Shown here piece by piece: positions 58,074-64,000 of a stretch of DNA of 64,000 nt. Numbering within the stretch: the stretch's first letter is position 1; the number at the start of each line of letters is the position of its first letter. Below the pieces are notes generated by a model. It did no database searches and was not told where the DNA came from. It saw only the letters and a list, made by a program, of their open reading frames with translations. This stretch comes from a virus. The DNA lies in the IMG/VR virus record IMGVR_UViG_3300033997_000478, positions 232,675 through 296,674 of that record. One strand, written 5' to 3'. The position numbers and the translations under genes were made by a program.

Positions 58074-59123
58074 ATGAAGCCCTTCACCAACCCTCTCTCC
58101 GCCAATCAGCAAGTACTCTCGGGCAGCGTGGCCATCGTGGCCCATTCCCAGCGTGCGCTGCTGCAACTGCTGACCGAAACCACCCCGCTGCTCAAACCGC
58201 AACTGGAGCAACTGCGACAGCAGCTCGAAGCCGGCCTGAGTCAGGTCGAAGCCAGCGCCCAGCGCGCCGTTCTGGAAGGTCGCGGCGTCAAGGGCAACCT
58301 GCGCACGATCTTCTCGATCACCTACGACAAGGTCAGCTCGGCCGAAAGCGTCCTGCCGGCCGTCTCCGCCAACCCGGCCACCGCCGAGGGCGTGCTGAAG
58401 GCCTTCTACCGTGCGATCGGCATGTACACCGAACAGGGTACGATTGCCTGGGCGGCGCCGTTCAAGGAAAGCTTCCCGCGCGGCGTCACCAAGGCGGTCA
58501 GCCTCGAAGAAGCTGACAAGTTCGATCCGGTCGCGTACTCCTCGGGCATCTACCCGGTACAGGACGGCGAGGACATCCGCGGCTTCATCGTCGTGGTGCG
58601 TGTGGACGACAACTCCTTCGTGGTGATGTCCAGCCAGAGCGCACCGCAGCTGTACACCTTCGTCGAGATCGAAGGCGAGTGGCTGTCGCACGGTGAGTGG
58701 GACTACCTGGACATGGAAGCCTTCCAGGCCGCCCTGGCCAAGCTGACCGCCGGCAACCTGGGTTCGTTCACCTTCGATGAGAAGAAGTGGGCTGCACTGT
58801 TCAAGGCACTGCCGGCCAAGGCATACGAAAGCGTTGGCGCCACCTCGCGCGGCGGCACGGGTGCCGAGATCAAGATCGACGAAAACCTCATCCTGAACTT
58901 CGATGGCGAGAAGGCCTTCCTGACCGTGGACAAGGCGCCGTACGGCGAAGTCGGTCCGGAAGAAGAACGCTACATCCCGTTCGTGGCTGGCGAGCAGTTC
59001 GACTACTCTTTCCCGTTCCTGAACAACAAGTTCAAGTCGCTGGAAGAGCGCTTCAACGACCACATCACCGGCAAGCCGGCCGAGAAGGTCACCAAGGCCG
59101 CCACCAAGAAGGCCCGCCGCTAA
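58074..59123 (+). CDS. Abundant protein candidate (349 aa)
   Basis: ATG at 58074 with AGAAGAAAACG upstream. Codon use is as biased as the capsid gene. The N-terminus is helical (LLQLLTETTPLLKPQLEQLRQQLEAGL), followed by a globular alpha/beta domain with FIVVVRVDDNSFVVMSS and a C-terminal Lys/Arg/Ala-rich tail (KVTKAATKKARR). The basic tail suggests contact with DNA or an acidic partner. No family recognised. It may be a DNA-associated or internal head protein. Confidence 0.66.
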   Translation: MKPFTNPLSANQQVLSGSVAIVAHSQRALLQLLTETTPLLKPQLEQLRQQLEAGLSQVEASAQRAVLEGRGVKGNLRTIFSITYDKVSSAESVLPAVSANPATAEGVLKAFYRAIGMYTEQGTIAWAAPFKESFPRGVTKAVSLEEADKFDPVAYSSGIYPVQDGEDIRGFIVVVRVDDNSFVVMSSQSAPQLYTFVEIEGEWLSHGEWDYLDMEAFQAALAKLTAGNLGSFTFDEKKWAALFKALPAKAYESVGATSRGGTGAEIKIDENLILNFDGEKAFLTVDKAPYGEVGPEEERYIPFVAGEQFDYSFPFLNNKFKSLEERFNDHITGKPAEKVTKAATKKARR

Positions 59124-59133
59124 GGCGACATAA

Positions 59134-59157
59134 GCCCCCTCCCGGACGGGAGGGGGC
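59134..59157. terminator. Bidirectional hairpin, CATAA...TTATG
   Basis: A 10-bp stem GCCCCCTCCC with loop GGAC lies between convergent genes, flanked by GACATAA and GTTATGCTGC. Confidence 0.8.
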
Positions 59158-59167
59158 GTTATGCTGC

Positions 59168-59788
59168 TTACGGGGTGGGCGTACCACCGTGGTCGATGAT
59201 CCACTGCGTCAGCGCATTGTTCTTGGCAGTGAGTGCATCCACCAACGCGTTCAGTCGAATGACCTCAGCGTAGGGCGTGGTGCGATTGGTGATCTCCGCC
59301 TGACGACGGGTCTCCATGATCTCATGCTGCTCCTGACTGATCAGGCCGCTGAACGGAGCGATGTGTTCTTGCACCGCCGACTCCACACCGATCGTGTCAC
59401 TCACCACTTCGGCCACGTTGGCCTTCAGGTCAGTCAGATCGGTGGTATCCGGCAACGGTCCAAGCAGTACCGAGAGCACCACCCGCTTGTAGGCCACACC
59501 GGTGACATCAGGGAAGGCCTCGATGTAGGTATCCGGCACGTGGATGACCGGCAGGGTCTCCGACTCCAGGGTGATGATGTTTGCACCCAGTGCCAGATCG
59601 GCCTCGTACTTGTCCCTGGTTTCGTCCTTGGGCAAGTAGAAACGCTTGAAGACGTCGTCGCCGCGTTCGATGAAGTCACGGAAGCTACGAATAGCGATGA
59701 CTTCAAAGACGTGATCAGCCGGCGCATTCCACGGCGTCTTGAGCTTGAAGACACCCCTGGCGTGCAGGGGTGGGGTCATGATGGCCAT
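59168..59788 (-). CDS. Putative structural protein (206 aa)
   Basis: ATG at 59788 with AAGAGGTAGCCC upstream. The first two thirds are beta-rich (HVFEVIAIRSFRDF, VVLSVLLGPL). The C-terminal third is a helix with heptad spacing (AEVIRLNALVDALTAKNNALTQWI), so oligomerisation is likely. It follows the 580-residue gene by 10 nt and is probably part of the same complex. No family known to me. Confidence 0.64.
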   Translation of the reverse strand: MAIMTPPLHARGVFKLKTPWNAPADHVFEVIAIRSFRDFIERGDDVFKRFYLPKDETRDKYEADLALGANIITLESETLPVIHVPDTYIEAFPDVTGVAYKRVVLSVLLGPLPDTTDLTDLKANVAEVVSDTIGVESAVQEHIAPFSGLISQEQHEIMETRRQAEITNRTTPYAEVIRLNALVDALTAKNNALTQWIIDHGGTPTP

Positions 59789-59798
59789 GGGCTACCTC

Positions 59799-61541
59799 TT
59801 ACGGAGCCTGCGAGGTGAAGATGTGCATGGTGAACACCTTACTCGCGCGGGTGGTGGAGTCGTCGGTGACAGCCACCTCGACCTGGATGTCGCCAGCGAT
59901 CAGCGGGGTGCCGGTGAACTCGCCCGAGTTCGGATCGATCATGGCATTGGCGAACTTGCTGGTATCGGACACGCTGACCAGTTCGTACTCGAACGGCGCC
60001 TTACCACCGACCGCTTCGAAGGTCGTGCGGTAGTTGCCCAGACGGATGTCGGCATGCGGCATTGCCACCACGCCCACGGCGCCTTCGCTAGTGATCTGCA
60101 GTGCGTCGACGTTGGTCGGCGGGAAGTATTGCTGCACGGTGCGGCGGCTGGCCACCAGGTACTGCACGTTGAGGTGATTGGCCACCACGTACTGGAACAC
60201 TTCGCCGGCATCGTTGGTGCGCTTGACGCGGGTCATGTCTTGCGGCAGGTCCGAGAAGTCGGTCAGCTCTTCGGCCACCACCAACATGCGGTTGATCAGC
60301 ACGATCCAGTCACGGGTCGGCTTGGACATGCGCGAGAAGTCGGTGGAGCTGGTCGGTACGTTCAGGTAGTCGGGGAACTGCTCTTCAAAGCGGTTCACGC
60401 CTTCGCGGTTTTCCGGACCACCCACGATCAACAGGCTCATCGACTTGTACGGGATGCCCGTGATGGCCAGGACCTTGTCGATATGGGCTTGGGTGTAAGC
60501 CGTGCCGATACTGGTGCGACGGGCCATCTGCATACCGGCCACTGCGTTGACCACCGGCGAATGCATGCCGGCCAGCTGGGTCTTGTTGGGGATGGCGAAG
60601 AAGGACCAGCCAGGGGTGATCACGAACTCGGTGCTGGTGAAGATGTCCGGGAAGATCACCGCCCATTCTTGACGGGTGTGGGTGGAGTTGGCCAGGATCC
60701 ATTCGGCCAGACCGGCCTTGAGGGAGTCGACGTTGTCGCCAGCTGCACCCCAGATGATGAAGTTCCAGTTGGTGTCCAGCCGGTACGTACGATCGTTGGG
60801 ATCGTGGTACTGGAAGGTCATCGCGGTGATCTTGGTCTCCGGATTCCCTTCCTTGGCCAGATGGATCTCGGTCTGCATCTGCGGGATGGTGCGCTCAGCG
60901 ACCATGTCTGCCACCAACTCAGCGCGCTGGAAGAAGTCATCCAGACGACTGGTTGCCACCGGCGCCACGAACTCCAGCTCAAACTCGTCGTACTGGGTGC
61001 GGAAGGCCGAGTCGGCAAACCACAGCTTGATGCGCGAACGCTCCAGGTCTGCCAGCTCTTCCGGCGTCCATGCACTGCCCAGGGCCGCAGGCAGCAGGTA
61101 GAAGGACACGTTGGAGGGCAACCACAGACCGTTGTGGGTAACCATCTCGGCCACTTGTGCGTCGAGCACATAACCGTCGAATTCGGCCATGAAGCGCTGG
61201 CGGAAGGATTCGGTGGTGGGACCGAAAGCGCCGGCCGAAGCCTGCTCTTGGCTCCAGCGGATCACGCGCAGCAGGAAGTCGGAGTATTCGGTCGGAACGT
61301 CGTAGTAACGCTCACTGACGGTCTTGCTGGAAAACACCGACAGAGCCATCGGCACCGGGCTGCCGGAACTGCCGGCCGTGGTCGCATAGACCGCACGGTC
61401 AGTGGCGTAGGTGGCGCTCAGCAGGGACAGCTCACCCAGGGGAGCAGTCTGGTGGCGCCCGTTGTCAGCGAACGAGCCGATAATTACAAAGCCCTTCAGG
61501 CTGTAAGTATCGGTTTGGGAATCATTGATGGGGTCACTCAC
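59799..61541 (-). CDS. Structural protein with C-terminal He_PIG-like domain (580 aa)
   Basis: GTG at 61541 with GGAG upstream. Residues 1-490 form a large domain of no recognised family, beginning with LKGFVIIGSFADNG. The last 90 residues look like a He_PIG-type Ig repeat: GGKAPFEYELVSVSD, then MIDPNSGEFTGTPLIAGD and a VEVAVTDDS strand. The same Ig type occurs in the adhesin genes at 26323 and 28656, so this is probably another virion surface component. It is divergent from the spanin-like pair by 73 bp. Confidence 0.68.
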   Translation of the reverse strand: MSDPINDSQTDTYSLKGFVIIGSFADNGRHQTAPLGELSLLSATYATDRAVYATTAGSSGSPVPMALSVFSSKTVSERYYDVPTEYSDFLLRVIRWSQEQASAGAFGPTTESFRQRFMAEFDGYVLDAQVAEMVTHNGLWLPSNVSFYLLPAALGSAWTPEELADLERSRIKLWFADSAFRTQYDEFELEFVAPVATSRLDDFFQRAELVADMVAERTIPQMQTEIHLAKEGNPETKITAMTFQYHDPNDRTYRLDTNWNFIIWGAAGDNVDSLKAGLAEWILANSTHTRQEWAVIFPDIFTSTEFVITPGWSFFAIPNKTQLAGMHSPVVNAVAGMQMARRTSIGTAYTQAHIDKVLAITGIPYKSMSLLIVGGPENREGVNRFEEQFPDYLNVPTSSTDFSRMSKPTRDWIVLINRMLVVAEELTDFSDLPQDMTRVKRTNDAGEVFQYVVANHLNVQYLVASRRTVQQYFPPTNVDALQITSEGAVGVVAMPHADIRLGNYRTTFEAVGGKAPFEYELVSVSDTSKFANAMIDPNSGEFTGTPLIAGDIQVEVAVTDDSTTRASKVFTMHIFTSQAP

Positions 61542-61614
61542 GTGGGTCGCTCCAATGGTTGGGATCGAGTTAATCTATGACGGAACTCTATACCATAAAC
61601 CCACGGGCACACCA

Positions 61615-62202
61615 ATGACTTTCCTTAGTGTACTTATCGCCCTGTTCCGGGAGGTGATGCCTTTCATCAAGGAGGCCCTGCTTGAGGGGCAAACTTTCGG
61701 GGCGTGGCTTCGCAACAATTGGATGACCTTCACCGCCTTGGTGGTGGTGACGGTCTTGACCTTCAATACGGCCTATCTGGTGGATTCCTTTCACCGCGAG
61801 CGCAAGGAGCGCCAGGTCACTGAAACGGTGGTGCGTGAACTCAAAGCACCGCTGAGTTTTGTCCAGGTGCGTCTGCAACGCCTGATGGACCAGAATGCGT
61901 ATTTGCGTGGTGAGAACAAGCGACTGTCTGAACAGATCGTAACCCTCACCGCCAACAGCAGTGAACAAGCGACCAAGCTTCAGCAGTACGAAAAGTGGAT
62001 GAAAGCTTGCGGTGTGGATCCCAATCGCGGCGGGCAGTGTCGGGCGCAAGTCTCGGCAACGCCCAAGCGTCGGGCACCGACCCCCAAGCCCAAGCCTGAC
62101 TTGAATGTCATCCCGCCTCCCGATCCTCCGCCCAAAGAGGGAAAGCGTGGTTTCTGGAAGAGCCTGCGCGATGCCTTGAGCGGAAAGAAGAACGACGAAT
62201 GA
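61615..62202 (+). CDS. Inner-membrane spanin-like protein (195 aa)
   Basis: ATG at 61615 is chosen because the protein then begins with its membrane region; in-frame starts at 61525 and 61555 would overlap the divergent gene's control region. A hydrophobic N-terminus and a clear transmembrane segment at about 37-56 (MTFTALVVVTVLTFNTAYLV) are followed by a charged coiled-coil (VQVRLQRLMDQNAYLRGENKRLSEQ) and a Pro/Lys-rich tail. This is the layout of i-spanins. The gene overlaps the lipoprotein gene after it by 4 nt. It would join inner and outer membranes during lysis. Confidence 0.6.
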   Translation: MTFLSVLIALFREVMPFIKEALLEGQTFGAWLRNNWMTFTALVVVTVLTFNTAYLVDSFHRERKERQVTETVVRELKAPLSFVQVRLQRLMDQNAYLRGENKRLSEQIVTLTANSSEQATKLQQYEKWMKACGVDPNRGGQCRAQVSATPKRRAPTPKPKPDLNVIPPPDPPPKEGKRGFWKSLRDALSGKKNDE

Positions 62203-62504
62203 AAACCTCGCTGCTGATTCTGCCGCTGTTGCTCACGGGTTGTGTGACCATCACCATGCCGCCCGTGCAGCAACAAGCAGTCCAAAACGACAAACCGGTC
62301 AGCACCTGTCCGGTCTATCAACGTCCCAGTCGCGAAGCCCTACCCACCAGCCCAGATCTGGATCCGTCAGAGATGGCGGATCTGGAAGCTGTGGGTTTGA
62401 AACTGGCCAAGCACATCCGCAGGCTCTACGACTACATCGACGCTGGCGAACGGGAAGAGGCCAAGTCCTACAGTCGCTATCTGGAAAACTGCAAGACGGA
62501 GTAA
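62199..62504 (+). CDS. Outer-membrane lipoprotein, o-spanin-like (101 aa)
   Basis: ATGA overlap with the upstream gene. A signal peptide with lipobox LLTGC (C15) is clear, so the protein should be lipidated and sorted to the outer membrane. The mature part is short, with Pro in its first half and helical, acidic residues in the second. Together with the upstream one-pass protein it resembles an Rz/Rz1-type spanin pair, although the mature chain is longer than in many o-spanins. No endolysin is seen beside it. Confidence 0.62.
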   Translation: MKTSLLILPLLLTGCVTITMPPVQQQAVQNDKPVSTCPVYQRPSREALPTSPDLDPSEMADLEAVGLKLAKHIRRLYDYIDAGEREEAKSYSRYLENCKTE

Positions 62505-62556
62505 ATCTGAACTCAGGGCCGCAATCCTACGATAGTTTGACCGCAACGGATCTTTC

Positions 62557-64000
62557 ATGAGCAACGAATCAATCAAGCCGACCCATGGCGTGTTCTACGG
62601 TGACGGCGGGTGCGACAACCCCACCATCGCAGGCTACGGCATCCATGCCTACCTGTTCACCAATGAGCCGGCCAAGCAGGGTACCGGTAACCCGAAAGCG
62701 TTGCCCACCTCTAAGTGTTACGAGATGGGGGGTTCGGGTAAGCCGGAGATCACCCTGACCCACTACATCGATGGGTTCTCTTCGATTACCCAGAATGCCA
62801 CCAACAACGTGGCAGAGCTGGGCGCCGGCATCAAGGTGCTGGAGATGACCAAGGAATGGGGCTTGAAGCACACCACCATGGTCTTTGACAGCAAGTACGT
62901 GCTCGACGGCTTTGACAAGTGGATGCATGACTGGAGCAAGAACAATTGGGTCAAGCCCGACGGTTCGCCGCGCTCCAATGCTGACCTGTGGAAGCGCATG
63001 CTCGAACTGAAGCAGGAACTGAAGGACGCTGGTGTGGAAGTCAAGACCCATTGGGTCAAGGGCCACAGCGGTGAACTCGGCAACGAGCGTGCTGACTCCC
63101 TGGCTGGTTGGGGTAAGATGGCTGCACGCAATGGTGCGCCCACCACCCGCTTCAACGTCAAAGAAGCCAAGGGCTACTGGTCGCCCAAGAGTGAGCGCAA
63201 CCGCATGCTCTCACTGCCCAACTGGTATTTCGCTGCCTTCACCGATAAGGATGTAGAGAAGTCCAAGTGTGGGCGCCACGTCTACAGCTGCGGCACGATC
63301 CGCGAAAAGTCCGAACTGATCGGCAAGGCGATCTCCGATGCCTCCTTCTCTGTGTCCTACCTGCGCGAACGCGATGAGGTGTTGGACATCGTGATGGCTG
63401 GTGCTGAGGATCTCTACGTCGGTCGCCCGCAGGGTGTGTTCATCGCTTACCTCGATCTGATCTTCAAGCCTGCGATGTACGAACAGCTGGCCGACTACGG
63501 TCGCATCCTGCTGATCCAAGACCGTCGTGGTCGTCACCTGTCCACCAAGGTGAAGGTCAACCGCAACAACGAGGTCAAGGAAGAAGTACTGCCGGTGTTG
63601 GAAGAGGTGGACCCACCGGGTCTGTCCTTCCGTTTGATCGATCACCTCGGTCAGCTGCGCGATCGTCTGGACTCCTACTTGGAGCCGAAGGAAGGTGGTG
63701 AGATGCGAATCAATGACATCACACACCTAATCTATGAGATTGGCGAGTCCAAGGGTAAAACCACCGTCAAGCTCAATCCGAAAACGATCACCACAGCAAC
63801 GCGGTCGATCGAGGTCGATGGCTCCTATGCCAAGGATGCAGGTGAAGACGGGATGATGAAGTTCCTGTTGACGCTCGCTCAAGACCTCCCCGATCGCAAC
63901 ACTCTCAATGCGCTTGGCGTGGAGGGGGTGAAGGTGTCCCTGCTGACCTGGCCGGAATCAGGTATGGCGGTGCGCTTTGCTACCGTGATCGAGGCCAACG
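62557..64000 (+). CDS. RNase HI domain fused to large C-terminal region (partial, 481+ aa)
   Basis: ATG at 62557, 52 bp after the lipoprotein gene; the frame is open to the window edge. Residues 8-190 are an RNase HI fold with the catalytic set D16 (FYGDGG), E87 (NNVAELGA), D111 (VFDSKYV), H170 and D180 (GHSGELGNERAD). By family knowledge this removes RNA from RNA-DNA hybrids, for example Okazaki primers. The remaining 290+ residues are not part of ordinary RNase HI (about 155 residues) and match nothing I know; they include beta-rich stretches and an EVDGSYAKDAGEDG segment. Confidence 0.86.
   Translation, partial: MSNESIKPTHGVFYGDGGCDNPTIAGYGIHAYLFTNEPAKQGTGNPKALPTSKCYEMGGSGKPEITLTHYIDGFSSITQNATNNVAELGAGIKVLEMTKEWGLKHTTMVFDSKYVLDGFDKWMHDWSKNNWVKPDGSPRSNADLWKRMLELKQELKDAGVEVKTHWVKGHSGELGNERADSLAGWGKMAARNGAPTTRFNVKEAKGYWSPKSERNRMLSLPNWYFAAFTDKDVEKSKCGRHVYSCGTIREKSELIGKAISDASFSVSYLRERDEVLDIVMAGAEDLYVGRPQGVFIAYLDLIFKPAMYEQLADYGRILLIQDRRGRHLSTKVKVNRNNEVKEEVLPVLEEVDPPGLSFRLIDHLGQLRDRLDSYLEPKEGGEMRINDITHLIYEIGESKGKTTVKLNPKTITTATRSIEVDGSYAKDAGEDGMMKFLLTLAQDLPDRNTLNALGVEGVKVSLLTWPESGMAVRFATVIEAN

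Noticed and set aside
58042-58077. 11-codon leader frame ending in ATGA at the start of the 58074 gene
   Set aside because: No ribosome site is visible and such short frames occur by chance; recorded only because of the overlap.
1-64000. tRNA genes
   Set aside because: No cloverleaf with conserved TTCRANY arm was noticed in the intergenic gaps, which are mostly too short; a dedicated scan was not possible.

Overview
The window is a stretch of a large, tailed double-stranded DNA phage genome. It is GC-rich and densely coded, with genes on both strands in about a dozen blocks that flip direction and are separated by compact GC-rich hairpins. A portal-like protein, a 756-residue major capsid candidate, several 400-1700-residue fibre or adhesin genes, a DnaB/gp41-like helicase, a Rad50/gp46-like ATPase, an RNase H and a RuvC-like resolvase together suggest a jumbo phage, probably contractile-tailed (there is a gp5-like spike candidate). 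A lipoprotein plus inner-membrane pair resembling spanins points to a Gram-negative host. The base composition would suit a Xanthomonas, Stenotrophomonas or Ralstonia type host, but that is a guess. I saw no rRNA, tRNA, IS element or CRISPR array.

Layout. 1-4430 (minus): five virion-type proteins that share one N-terminal module. 4551-8841 (plus): ten small genes, five of which carry the same basic 'RG(R/K)Y-H-HKG' motif. 8911-10950 (minus): a small membrane protein and the replicative helicase. 10982-19998 (plus): major capsid candidate and associated structural genes. 20118-23006 (minus): portal candidate. 23056-44956 (plus): a 22-kb block of structural genes, further copies of the shared module, three fibres with S74-type C-termini, small tail-associated proteins, a RuvC-like resolvase and a one-pass membrane protein. 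44998-52508 (minus): DUF1353 protein, a tail protein ending in a Hint domain, and two fibres built of NPH...VGLGNV repeats. 52637-53881 (plus): structural protein. 53918-55449 (minus): baseplate-spike-like protein and a GNAT acetyltransferase. 55542-59123 (plus): gp46-like ATPase and an abundant-type protein. 59168-61541 (minus): two structural proteins. 61615-64000 (plus): spanin-like pair and the start of an RNase H fusion.

How the genes fit together. Most of the window builds the particle: capsid, portal, spike and an unusually large set of fibres and adhesins. These proteins appear to be made from reused anchors (the roughly 150-residue 'YNRLDL' module, two related fibre N-termini) joined to varied outer domains (beta-propeller, Ig-like, LamG-like, carbohydrate-binding-like, Hint). 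Replication and recombination genes are interspersed singly. The 5.7-7.8 kb cluster sharing the HKG motif is the part I could not match to any family I know and is the best candidate for something undescribed.
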